Positions 9,306-17,479 of a DNA stretch of 64,000 nt are shown here, one piece after another; the stretch's first letter is position 1; every line of letters starts with the position of its first letter. The notes under the pieces are model-generated. The model was not told the origin of the DNA and searched no databases. It was given only the letters and a program-made list of their open reading frames with translations. The stretch comes from Methanoperedens sp049303315. Lineage in GTDB: Archaea > Halobacteriota > Methanosarcinia > Methanosarcinales > Methanoperedenaceae. Location: NCBI GenBank assembly GCA_049303315.1, contig JBAQMZ010000015.1, forward strand, positions 93,954-157,953, written 5' to 3'. The position numbers and the translations under genes are program-made.

Positions 9306-10169
9306 TTATCCAAGAATCGCCCTGTCAAGGTCTCCCTTCCAGGAGGTTGTTTTCTTTTCAAACCAAACTAAGCTATAATTTATAGCGAGTCCTATGATTG
9401 CCAGTGTAAGGATTCCTGCATACATTTCAGGTATCATAAAATTGAACTGTGCATTCTGGATAAAGAAACCAAGTCCTGTTTTTGCTCCGATCATTTCAGC
9501 AGCGATGACTACAAGAATGGCTATTTTCGCACCCAGCCTTGCTCCGGAAACTATGGACGGCATGCTTGCAGGAAGTATGACCTTCCTGAATAGTTCCTTA
9601 TCCGAAACTCCCATCGATTTGGCTGCTTTTATAAAAATAGGATCAACATTCTTGACACCGCTAATGGTGTTTATCAGGATCTGCCAGACAGCTCCATAAA
9701 ATATGATTACTATTTTAGATGTCTCACCAAGTCCAAAGAACAAGAGGATCACCGGAAGCAGGGCAAAAATAGAAATATTTCTCAAGCTTTGCATGAAAAG
9801 ATCAGTATAACTCTCAAACTTGCTATACCATCCCATCAAGAAACCCAGAGGAACTCCTACCAATACAGCCAGCCCAAACCCTATGAGAGACCTCTGGAGA
9901 CTTGCTCCTATATGTATGAACAGTTTACCCGATACCATAAGATCGATCATAGTTTTAATCGTCTCAGAAAATGTGGGCAGGAACATCGGATCGACAACAC
10001 CTATCCTGGGTAAAATCTCCCATAATGCAAAAAATGCAAACACGACCCAGAGACCTCGTGAAGATTTGTTGATTTTTTCTTTTAAAGAACCAAATTTATT
10101 TGCTATACCGCCGATATCGATAGATCGGGATTTAAATTCATCTTTAGAACTAAGTAATTCTCCGGACAT
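9306..10169 (-). CDS. ABC transporter permease, SsuC/TauC-like
   Basis: A 287-residue integral membrane protein with about six hydrophobic segments and the permease EAA-type cytoplasmic loop around KAAKSMGVSDKELFRKVILP, followed by ASMPSIVSGARLG. It is typical in length for the sulfonate/taurine/nitrate uptake family. It is the only permease in a cluster with four receptors, so the receptors probably share it as a homodimeric channel (inference). The gene sits between the ATPase and SBP4 in the same operon. Confidence 0.9.
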   Translation of the reverse strand: MSGELLSSKDEFKSRSIDIGGIANKFGSLKEKINKSSRGLWVVFAFFALWEILPRIGVVDPMFLPTFSETIKTMIDLMVSGKLFIHIGASLQRSLIGFGLAVLVGVPLGFLMGWYSKFESYTDLFMQSLRNISIFALLPVILLFFGLGETSKIVIIFYGAVWQILINTISGVKNVDPIFIKAAKSMGVSDKELFRKVILPASMPSIVSGARLGAKIAILVVIAAEMIGAKTGLGFFIQNAQFNFMIPEMYAGILTLAIIGLAINYSLVWFEKKTTSWKGDLDRAILG

Positions 10170-10205
10170 TATTATTCACTCCTTTATATACTATGAACTC
10201 CAGTC

Positions 10206-11045
10206 TCACTTTGCATAAACCGATGCAAGCTCCCAGTCCTTCTGCGCTTTGAGTACTTCTTCTTTGAGGGCATCCCATACTTTATGACGATTATTGGCAA
10301 ATTCAGAGGTTGATCTTATGCTCCCGTCCCTGGGTCTTGGAAGATCGATATCTATCATTGTTTTAACAATTCCAGGTCTTGCGGTAAAGACTGCAACCCT
10401 GTCTGCCAGGAATATTGCTTCGTCAATGCTATGAGTCACAAATATGACAGTTGTACCCGTCCCTTCCCAGATTCTCAAAAGCTCATTCTGGAGAATTTCC
10501 CGTGTCTGGGCATCAAGAGCCGCAAAGGGTTCATCCATTAAAAGCACATCCGGATTGGTCGCTAGTGCTCTTGCAATTGCAACACGCTGCTGCATACCTC
10601 CGGAAAGCTGATAGGGGAACCTGTCCCAGAAGTCTGAAAGCCCAAATGTAGAGAGCAGCTTTTTTGCGATTTTTGTTCTCTCTTCCTGGGGCACACCCTG
10701 CATCTCAAGTCCAAATTCAATATTCGAAAGAGCATTTCTCCAGGGGAACAATGCGTACTGCTGGAACACATATCCTGTTTTGAGAGTTGGTCTATCGATC
10801 GGTTTTCCATCCAGATAGATCATTCCACTAGTGGCGTTTGTCAATCCGCCTATGATATCAAGAAACACCGATTTTCCACATCCGCTTGGTCCAACCACAG
10901 TGAGGAACTCTCCCTTTATGATACTCAGGTCAACACCTGCCAGCACCTCAACTTCGTTAGATACTGTGCCATTGTTTTTTACCTGCTGACCTTCCTTAAG
11001 CTTGAATTTTTTCTTTACTTGATCTGCTTTTATTTTTTCCATCAT
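10206..11045 (-). CDS. ABC transporter ATPase, SsuB/TauB-like
   Basis: A 279-residue ATP-binding subunit. Walker A is GPSGCGKS (residues about 52-59), the Q-loop is in YVFQQYALFPW, the signature LSGGMQQRVAIARAL starts at about 147, Walker B VLLMDEP is at about 167-173 and the switch His is in VTHSIDEA. It energises the permease at 9306. Two adjacent ATG codons make the start 11045 or 11042. It ends 36 bases before the permease gene and begins five bases after the stop of paralog 4, so transporter and enzyme genes form one transcription unit. Confidence 0.93.
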   Translation of the reverse strand: MMEKIKADQVKKKFKLKEGQQVKNNGTVSNEVEVLAGVDLSIIKGEFLTVVGPSGCGKSVFLDIIGGLTNATSGMIYLDGKPIDRPTLKTGYVFQQYALFPWRNALSNIEFGLEMQGVPQEERTKIAKKLLSTFGLSDFWDRFPYQLSGGMQQRVAIARALATNPDVLLMDEPFAALDAQTREILQNELLRIWEGTGTTVIFVTHSIDEAIFLADRVAVFTARPGIVKTMIDIDLPRPRDGSIRSTSEFANNRHKVWDALKEEVLKAQKDWELASVYAK

Positions 11046-11049
11046 AAGC

Positions 11050-12444
11050 TCAGTTTAACATTTCAATAAATGCCTCGACCCTGTTGTGAGATTGCTCTAG
11101 CGCTTCCATGCGACCAAGTTCTCCCACCTCGACGTAGGTGGTTGGGAGTCCAGTTCTGTCTTTTATTATGTCCGATATCATCCTTGCCACAGCTGTCTGG
11201 AAATTGCATCCCCAGTTGAACATGAAGATCACGCCATCAGCTCTTGATTTTTGTGCCTGCTCGGCTGTCCATTCCGCTCTTCTCTCAGTAGATCGCTCAT
11301 ATGGGAAAGACAATATCGCTTCTGCAAGGTTTTCGTAAGGATCTCCGGTCTCTTTTACAACCGTTGATGCTTCGCTCCAGAAATCATCCTTGCCAACAAC
11401 AACAGCGCCTGCTTTATCAACCAGCACAGGGTTAGGACCTACGCATGAACCGCAAATGTAGAGTCTGGAAGGGTCGTCCTTCAAACCTGCACCCTTGACG
11501 CCATGTTTGACACGCTCCTTTAGCTCTTTTTGTGTCTCTTCCAGTACCCTTGTCGAAGCTGAATAATCACCGCAACCGTCCACACCAAAAGGTACGATAC
11601 TGCTGTGATCAACGCTATTGGTGGGCGGTACTTTTGCATTCCACCAGATTTTATAGCAATCGCGCACAAGTTTGCGGGCTTTATTTTCACGCTTGATCTC
11701 TGCTCTTAGCGTTTCATCTGTGACCTCTTTATTCGAAAGCTCGCCAATTTTGCCTGTTAAAGTTTCAAGTTCTTTCTTGAGATACTCTTTTTTCCATTCA
11801 CCTGAATTGTGATCGATCGGATGGTCTACGAGATAGGTAGGAACAAATCTTTTTCCATGACGATGTGATTCTACAAGGTATGCCATATCAGAGCAGCGAA
11901 GGCACAGGTATGGTGCAACAAAATCTACGGGTACAATATTATCCTGTACTGCCGAATGAGCTGCTATCTGGTTGCATGCTTCGATAGTAACGGCTTTCCT
12001 TCCTTCCTCTAAGATTGACATTCCCCTGAGGTCTGATTCTCGCAAATTCAGTCCCTCTTTCATGGTTCGAGCCCAATTCATCACGAATCCGGGTCTTAGT
12101 GGAATGCCGCCGGCCGCATAATAGGGTTCAACTGTCTGTCCTCCCTGTACAAGGACTACGGGAACTCCATTTTTGTGTGCATCAAGCATACGATCACGTA
12201 GAGTAAGTGACAGAAAGCTGCGCTTTATGCCGCTTAATAAGTTTACATCACTTGATATGCGTCCGGCAAAGTGGATGCTTTTATCAAATGCGTATGGAAA
12301 TCTAACAGGTGCCTCTTTAGTCATGAATTTCCAGATATCGGCTGCAGATACCTGTCGCCCGTTACTGAATTCCAGACCATCGGTCTTGGAAAAGGCTGGC
12401 TCAAGTTCCTCCGGATACCTGAATATATCACCTGACCCACTCAT
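11050..12444 (-). CDS. Long HgdB-like iron-sulfur protein (paralog 4)
   Basis: A 464-residue HgdB/benzoyl-CoA reductase superfamily protein, the copy next to the short subunit and activator. Cysteines by count: C157 (EACNQIAAHSA), C181 and C184 (CLRCSDMAYLVESHR), C263, C291 (VDGCGD), C331 and C334 (CGSCVGP) and C413 (WGCNFQTAVARM). C157, C184, C331, C334 and C413 recur in every complete paralog of the cluster, compatible with two [4Fe-4S] or a double-cubane cluster (inference). It overlaps the short-subunit gene by four bases (ATGA), indicating translational coupling and probably a hetero-oligomer. It is most similar to paralog 1. Substrate unknown. Confidence 0.88.
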   Translation of the reverse strand: MSGSGDIFRYPEELEPAFSKTDGLEFSNGRQVSAADIWKFMTKEAPVRFPYAFDKSIHFAGRISSDVNLLSGIKRSFLSLTLRDRMLDAHKNGVPVVLVQGGQTVEPYYAAGGIPLRPGFVMNWARTMKEGLNLRESDLRGMSILEEGRKAVTIEACNQIAAHSAVQDNIVPVDFVAPYLCLRCSDMAYLVESHRHGKRFVPTYLVDHPIDHNSGEWKKEYLKKELETLTGKIGELSNKEVTDETLRAEIKRENKARKLVRDCYKIWWNAKVPPTNSVDHSSIVPFGVDGCGDYSASTRVLEETQKELKERVKHGVKGAGLKDDPSRLYICGSCVGPNPVLVDKAGAVVVGKDDFWSEASTVVKETGDPYENLAEAILSFPYERSTERRAEWTAEQAQKSRADGVIFMFNWGCNFQTAVARMISDIIKDRTGLPTTYVEVGELGRMEALEQSHNRVEAFIEMLN

Positions 12445-13628
12445 GCTTCTATCTCCAGGAGATTCTTATTTTTTACTAATTCCACGAAAGCCTCGGCTCT
12501 CGTTCGAATAGCTTCGACATCAGAGCTTGCATATTCCGTATGGATCTCAAGCAGCGGTATTCCCTCTTTCTTGAGAACGTCCTTTGTTTCGCCTGCCTTG
12601 AAAGTGAACGGATCGCAGTATCTCAGTGTGTGATAGATTACACCCTGTGCCTTGTAGTCCTTGATTAATTGCTTCAGGTTCTTAAGACGCCCGTCTGTTT
12701 CCAGATCAAGATAAGGCAGTGCAGCATGAGGAACGCGGTTGATATATGCATCTGCTATCCCGTTTATGGACGACTCTTTAATATTGACGTTCAGAACCGG
12801 ATTAAGACCAGACCAGAGATCATCGCCTACAATTCTTCCGCCAACCTTCTCGATAATACTTATCAGCTTTGTATCTTTGGGAGGAATTATGCTGCCGGAT
12901 ATGAAGATACGAGCATCCCCATTAAGATTTCCAATTTTTGGAATGCCGTGTTTTTCTTTCAGCTCTTTTAAAAGTTCCTGAAGTAATGAGTTATATCGAC
13001 CTCTATCCAGGTAAAATCCTGCATGTATCACATCGAAAACTTCACGCCATTTTATGGGTGCTTTGTCAATTGCCTGATAGTTGTACAGTTCTTTAATGGA
13101 TTTCCTTATACTATTGTAAAGTTTGATAGATTCTGCAAGCTTATTATTATCAAGTTTGTTTCCGGCAAATTCTTCTAATTTCTTTGTGAAGGCTTCCACT
13201 TCTTTGCGGAAATAAACCTGTCCTTCAGGTGAAGTAAAATTTCTTGGTACTCCAAGGATAAGGGTATTTACCTTGAAGTAATATTTAATGAGCTCTGCAA
13301 CGCGGTAAATTTGCAGGCAGGTAGCATCCACTGCAACTAAATCCGAATTTTGGATATAGGGATCCTTATTTTCTGCAAAAAGACCCACGGCTTCTCTTAC
13401 ATATACGCAATTTTTTGTGGAGATATATCTTGCACCGATCTCAACTAATCTGTCATCCCCTCCTGTACCCAGCCTGATAGGAATTAATCCTAATGCATGG
13501 ATTAACTCTTCAGGGATATTGTAATTAAGCCATCCAACTACTTTTTCTCCGTTTTTTCTGGCTTCTGCAAGCTCTTGAGGTCTATCCTTTACCGCTTCTT
13601 CTATTTTTTTTAAAGTCTCTAATACCAT
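12441..13628 (-). CDS. Short HgdB-like 2-hydroxyacyl-CoA dehydratase family subunit
   Basis: A 395-residue protein with the classical HgdB-family architecture: VGWLNYNIPEELIHALGLIPIRL near the N-terminus, three cysteine sites (NCVYVREA, DATCLQIYR, RYCDPFTFK) and the terminal EGIPLLEIHTEYASSDVEAIRTRAEAFVE. Three cysteines fit one [4Fe-4S] cluster as in dehydratase and benzoyl-CoA reductase catalytic subunits. It is the only short version in the cluster and lies between the activator and paralog 4 with two-base and four-base spacing. It may therefore be the common partner of the long paralogs, or an electron-transfer subunit (inference). Confidence 0.9.
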   Translation of the reverse strand: MVLETLKKIEEAVKDRPQELAEARKNGEKVVGWLNYNIPEELIHALGLIPIRLGTGGDDRLVEIGARYISTKNCVYVREAVGLFAENKDPYIQNSDLVAVDATCLQIYRVAELIKYYFKVNTLILGVPRNFTSPEGQVYFRKEVEAFTKKLEEFAGNKLDNNKLAESIKLYNSIRKSIKELYNYQAIDKAPIKWREVFDVIHAGFYLDRGRYNSLLQELLKELKEKHGIPKIGNLNGDARIFISGSIIPPKDTKLISIIEKVGGRIVGDDLWSGLNPVLNVNIKESSINGIADAYINRVPHAALPYLDLETDGRLKNLKQLIKDYKAQGVIYHTLRYCDPFTFKAGETKDVLKKEGIPLLEIHTEYASSDVEAIRTRAEAFVELVKNKNLLEIEA

Positions 13629-13630
13629 AC

Positions 13631-14437
13631 TTACACCTTTGAGCCGTAGGTTTTGGCCAGCACTGCCGCTCCCAGTGCCCCAACTAACTGCGGGTCATAT
13701 TCTGGCGCAACTATCTTTGCTTTAAGTACTTCTTCCAGTGCTGCTTTCATTCCCACATTTTTTGCAACTCCGCCTGAGAAGAAAACATCGCTCTCCACAC
13801 CGACACGGGAAAACATCCCTGATATTCTGTTAGCAATAGCATGGTGTATTCCTTTAATGATATTCTCTGATTTCTCGCCTCTTGCCAGCAGTGAGATCGT
13901 CTCAGATTCTGCAAAAACCGTACATGTGCTGCTCATTGGGACGACTTCTTTTGCTTTTAATGACATTGGACCCAGGTCGTTAAGTTTAACCTTGAAAACA
14001 TTTGCCATAACTTCAAGGAATCGCCCTGTGCCTGCTGCGCATTTGTCATTCATTGCAAAGTCAACAACATTGCCTTTTTCATCCAGGCGGATCGCTTTGC
14101 AATCCTGCCCACCCATGTCAATTATTGTTCTGGTTGCAGGGTGCAGGTAATGTGCTCCCCTGCCATGGCAGGTTATCTCAGTTACTGTTTTATCTGCATA
14201 AGGCGCTGAGATCCTTCCATAACCCGTTGCAACTATGTATTTCAGGTCATCACGCGTGAGTTTTGCAGATTCAAGTGCTTTCTGGAGAGCAAGCAAGCCG
14301 CTCTCTTCTGAGTATAGTCCAGTTGGGATAAGGCTATAGCCAGCTATCGAGCCATTTGATACAATTATTGATTTTGCTGTCAGCGAGCCTACATCCACAC
14401 CAGCAAATGCTGGTTTTTTATTATTTTTTTCAGTCAT
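13631..14437 (-). CDS. Activator ATPase of HgdB-type enzymes (HgdC/BcrA-like, ASKHA fold)
   Basis: A 268-residue ATPase that in this family binds one [4Fe-4S] cluster across a homodimer and drives ATP-dependent electron injection into HgdB-type partners. Visible motifs: the phosphate loop GVDVGSLTAKSII (about 13-25), DMGGQDCKAI (about 107-116), the cluster cysteine in NDKCAAGTGRF (C133), the second cysteine in SSTCTVFAESE (C172) and the adenosine motif FFSGGVAKNVGM. The length is normal for HgdC-type activators. It is the first gene of the operon, with an AGGAGG ribosome binding site just before the ATG and a promoter near 14482-14520. It is the only activator for six HgdB-type proteins here. 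Confidence 0.93.
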   Translation of the reverse strand: MTEKNNKKPAFAGVDVGSLTAKSIIVSNGSIAGYSLIPTGLYSEESGLLALQKALESAKLTRDDLKYIVATGYGRISAPYADKTVTEITCHGRGAHYLHPATRTIIDMGGQDCKAIRLDEKGNVVDFAMNDKCAAGTGRFLEVMANVFKVKLNDLGPMSLKAKEVVPMSSTCTVFAESETISLLARGEKSENIIKGIHHAIANRISGMFSRVGVESDVFFSGGVAKNVGMKAALEEVLKAKIVAPEYDPQLVGALGAAVLAKTYGSKV

Positions 14438-14481
14438 TTTATCCTCCTTATTTACTAAGAATTATCTCACTATTCCCTGTA

Positions 14482-14520
14482 GATATATATCACATTTTAG
14501 AAATCAGCAACTATCGCCCT
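14482..14520 (-). promoter_or_regulatory. Promoter of the activator/HgdB/ABC operon (conserved element, copy A)
   Basis: Reading on the minus strand, TTGCTGATTTCTAAAATG is followed by a GATATATATC TATA-like box about 45 bases before the activator ATG. The TTGCTGATTTCT core is shared with five other upstream regions in the window (near 15760, 17410, 20745, 23780 and 25990). The more upstream half of the element seen elsewhere is absent here, because the end of the MFS1 gene occupies that position. Promoter function is inferred from position and repetition. Confidence 0.55.
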
Positions 14521-14522
14521 GT

Positions 14523-15734
14523 TTATTCCAAATCCTGCATGATTGCGGCAATATTTTCCGAATCAATTCTGTTTTTTCTGCTTTCCATGAAAGTAAATAA
14601 TGACAGGGCACCGAAGAGAGGTATGAACGAAAGGAAGATTGCCTGTATGCTAAAAATATCTCCGATCATTCCTCCCAGCGTTGGTCCTAATATTGAACCC
14701 ATGCCAAAACCGAAAGAGAAGATACCTGCTATCTTGCCTTTTTCTCCTTCTATATTCCCGACCTGTGTAAAAGTAATAAGGGTAATCAAACCTGAGCTTA
14801 GACCAAGGACGATAGATGCTATTGAAAGCTGCAATATATCCCTGCTCATTCCTAACACCAGCAGAGCGAGAATGGTTACAATAAAGCTGAATAAATACAG
14901 ATTAGTATTATTTTTGCGAAGCAACTGCCCGCAGAAAAATACTACACAGATCGTTGCTCCTCCTTTTAATGCTATTAACATAGCAGCTACGCCCGCAGAT
15001 AAACCTAAGTCTTTGATCACAAGGACAATGATGAAGGTCGAAAAAGTAATAAAAAATGCACCATTAATACTCTCAATAATAGTTGCAGATACTAAAGACC
15101 TGTTTTTTGCAAGTGCCTTATAATGATTTGAGGCATCTGCGAGCCTAAAATTTTTTGGTTTAACAGGTAAATTGCTTCCACCATTTGTCCGAGCAAGAAT
15201 CACTAAGAACGGCGCAAGCAAAAATACGCCTGCAAGTGCGAAATAGCTTTTATAGCTCATAGCTACTATAGCTATTCCGCCAAGAATAGGTCCGATCAAT
15301 GCACCACCCACACTCATCGAGCCCTTGAACCAACCTCCTTTTTTGATGCCAATGGTGTTCATATTCTTGAAAAAATCAGCATTGAGTGAGGTTGTCCTTA
15401 AAGATCTTGCCATACCGAAGAATACCATAATGAGAAGAAGAAGTTCAATACTAGATACATATGAGATGAGAACAATTATTGATGAACCCATCACAGCGCT
15501 TACAGAGTACATCTTTTTCGAGCCTAAATAATCCACCATGAATCCCGCAGGTAATACTACAAGTAAATCCCCGATTCCGGCTATCCCTTTGATCAGACCG
15601 ATCTCCGTGGAGGATGCATTGAGGCTGAGTGCGTAAATGGGTAATATCAAATTCACCATACCCATCGCAATACCGGTGCTGATATTGATGAGCATAAATT
15701 TGAAAATAAGCTCATTGCCCTGAAAAATCTTCAT
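14523..15734 (-). CDS. Major facilitator superfamily transporter (MFS1)
   Basis: A 403-residue, twelve-helix MFS permease in the cytoplasmic membrane. It has the loop-2-type DRxG-like motif region VDYLGSKKMYSVSA, and long hydrophobic stretches across the whole protein. It is a close paralog of MFS2 at 16157-17377, with near-parallel sequence from FMLINISTGIAMGM to the C-terminal SFGFGMGSILGPTLGG. Substrate unknown. No good Shine-Dalgarno sequence precedes the ATG, and a TATA-like box lies about 21-34 bases upstream, so the transcript may be leaderless. The proximity to the HgdB/ABC cluster may be coincidental. Confidence 0.85.
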   Translation of the reverse strand: MKIFQGNELIFKFMLINISTGIAMGMVNLILPIYALSLNASSTEIGLIKGIAGIGDLLVVLPAGFMVDYLGSKKMYSVSAVMGSSIIVLISYVSSIELLLLIMVFFGMARSLRTTSLNADFFKNMNTIGIKKGGWFKGSMSVGGALIGPILGGIAIVAMSYKSYFALAGVFLLAPFLVILARTNGGSNLPVKPKNFRLADASNHYKALAKNRSLVSATIIESINGAFFITFSTFIIVLVIKDLGLSAGVAAMLIALKGGATICVVFFCGQLLRKNNTNLYLFSFIVTILALLVLGMSRDILQLSIASIVLGLSSGLITLITFTQVGNIEGEKGKIAGIFSFGFGMGSILGPTLGGMIGDIFSIQAIFLSFIPLFGALSLFTFMESRKNRIDSENIAAIMQDLE

Positions 15735-15753
15735 GGGGCAAAATCCTAAAAAC

Positions 15754-15823
15754 GGATATATAGCAATATGGAAATCAGCAAGTATTGTCGCTATTGTTTT
15801 GAAAAACGAATGTTTGAGGCAAT
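15754..15823 (-). promoter_or_regulatory. Conserved promoter element, copy B (upstream of MFS1)
   Basis: On the minus strand the order is TTGCCTCAAACATTCG, TTTTC, a CAAT-rich spacer, TTGCTGATTTCC, then CATATTGCTATATATCC and, 20 bases later, the ATG of MFS1. The same layout recurs at 17398, 20734, 23767 and, more weakly, 25970. Interpreted as an archaeal promoter (TATA around CTATATA) plus a conserved upstream factor site. Confidence 0.6.
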
Positions 15824-16182
15824 TATTTCCCGGACTGCCTTAGAACATATTCCAGATATTCTGCATTCCCTGCTATGGTGCTGCGGATGGGCAGGTTAAT
15901 GGACATCGTGATTCACATTGTCCGCATTTGGTGTAGGTTTTGACCCTTTCAACAAATTCACTGCCCTGCTTATCTATAAAAGATTTTACACCAAGTTTTT
16001 TGATAGACAGCCTAGCGTTCCCCCTAAACTACTGCGGTATCAATAAAGTTCACTCCCATTTCGATGCATCCCCGCACGACCTTTACTGCTTCATTGAATT
16101 CCATACGAGATATGGGTATTCCGCCAAATCCAATGCGGGAAACTTTATAACCCGTGTTACCCAACGGTATTTTCTTCAACAT
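15823..16182 (-). pseudogene. Aldo/keto reductase pseudogene (internal deletion plus frameshift)
   Basis: An ATG at 16182, overlapping the 3' end of MFS2, opens MLKKIPLGNTGYKVSRIGFG and continues to GVNFIDTA, the typical N-terminus of the ferredoxin-domain aldo/keto reductases, then stops (TAG at 16024-16026). Without the central barrel, the sequence resumes in another frame as SIKKLGVKSFIDKQG and the C-terminal iron-sulfur motif KCGQCESRCP. A further one-base shift yields NLPIRSTIAGNAEYLEYVLR and a stop at 15823. An intact member would be roughly 380 residues; about two thirds are deleted. It probably once formed an operon with MFS2. Confidence 0.8.
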
Positions 16183-17377
16183 TTTCAGGTAATTTGCTGA
16201 TGTTTTCAGTTACAATTCTTTTACCGCTAATAAAAGTATGAAGTGCCAGCGCGCCAAATGGAACCATAAAAGCAAGGAAAATCGCCTGCACGCCGAAAGC
16301 ATCTCCTATTATTCCAGCGAGTGTAGGTCCTATGATTGCGCCAGCGCCATTGCCAAAAGAAAAGAAACCTGCTATCTTGCCTTTTTCTCCATCAATAATT
16401 CCGACCTCAGTAAAATTGATAAGGGTGATCAGACCTGTGCCCACGCCATTTATCAATGAGCCCATCCCAAGCTGAATAGTATCTGTTCCAATCCCCAAAA
16501 GAAGAAGTGAAAAAATAGTTGTAATGTAAGCAAATAAATATAAACCTTTATTGTTCTTTCGCAGGTATGCACCCCCGAAGAATACAACGAGCAGCGTGGA
16601 GAGACCCCTTATAGAGATAAGCGCCGCCGCTATACCAGGGGATAAACCGAGATCCCTTATCACCAGCACAGTTATAAAGGCAGAAAAGGTCATGAAAAAT
16701 GCGGAGTTCAGACCATTTTTTATAGTTGAACTGACCAGAAGCCTGTTCTTTGTAAGAGACTTATAGTGGTTTGAAGTATCAATGATGCTAAAAATCTTTG
16801 GCTTAACCGGCGAATCATTTACCCGGCTTGAGCGAGCGGATATTATTATAAGCGGAACAAGCAAAAATGCACTCGTTAATGCATAATAGCTTGTATAACC
16901 CATGGCTAAAATCGCTATTCCTCCAATTAATGGACCGATGAAAGATGATCCTATGGTTATCGCACCCTTAAAAAATCCTGCTTTCTTTACTCCAATAGTG
17001 TTTATATGTTTGAAAAAATCAGCGTTGTTTGAAGTTGTCCTGGCGGTTCTCGATATGCCGTAGAACAACATTACAAGCAGGAGAAACTCGGGATTGGTGG
17101 CAAATGAAATGGACATTATTATCAATGATCCGAATATACAGCTTACAGAATACATCTTTCTTGAGCCAAAGTAATCTACAAGAAAGCCGGCAGGCAGGAC
17201 GACCAGCAAATCCCCAATTCCCGTAAATCCTTTTATTAAACCGATTTCTGAAGAGGTTGCATTGAGGCTGAGAGCGTACACAGGTATTATAAAATTCATC
17301 ATACCCACAGCGATGCCTGAGCTGATGTTTACAAGCATAAAATTGAAAAGAAGTTCATTTCGCTCAAGAAATTTCAT
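16157..17377 (-). CDS. Major facilitator superfamily transporter (MFS2)
   Basis: A 406-residue, twelve-helix MFS permease, paralogous to MFS1. It shares the N-terminal FMLVNISSGIAVGM, the VDYFGSRKMYSVSC loop and the C-terminal SFGNGAGAIIGPTL. The two genes and their promoters look like a tandem duplication, with the aldo/keto reductase remnant between them. There is no Shine-Dalgarno sequence before the ATG at 17377, and the TATA-like box is about 25-35 bases upstream, consistent with a leaderless transcript. Substrate unknown. Confidence 0.85.
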   Translation of the reverse strand: MKFLERNELLFNFMLVNISSGIAVGMMNFIIPVYALSLNATSSEIGLIKGFTGIGDLLVVLPAGFLVDYFGSRKMYSVSCIFGSLIIMSISFATNPEFLLLVMLFYGISRTARTTSNNADFFKHINTIGVKKAGFFKGAITIGSSFIGPLIGGIAILAMGYTSYYALTSAFLLVPLIIISARSSRVNDSPVKPKIFSIIDTSNHYKSLTKNRLLVSSTIKNGLNSAFFMTFSAFITVLVIRDLGLSPGIAAALISIRGLSTLLVVFFGGAYLRKNNKGLYLFAYITTIFSLLLLGIGTDTIQLGMGSLINGVGTGLITLINFTEVGIIDGEKGKIAGFFSFGNGAGAIIGPTLAGIIGDAFGVQAIFLAFMVPFGALALHTFISGKRIVTENISKLPENVEENTVG

Positions 17378-17397
17378 GACCAGAGTCTAAAAACCAG

Positions 17398-17466
17398 GTA
17401 TATAACAATATAGAAATCAGCAAGTGTTGCTGTATTTATTCGGAAAAACGAAAGTTTGAGGCAAAC
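17398..17466 (-). promoter_or_regulatory. Conserved promoter element, copy C (upstream of MFS2)
   Basis: Minus-strand order: TTGCCTCAAACTTTCG, TTTTTCCGAATAAATACAGC, AACACTTGCTGATTTC, TATATTGTTATATACC, then the MFS2 start about 20 bases on. This is the clearest copy together with copy D; the TTCGTTTTTCCGAA portion is itself a near-palindrome (TTCG...CGAA), suggesting a dimeric regulator. Confidence 0.62.
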
Positions 17467-17479
17467 TTCTTGTCTCTTT

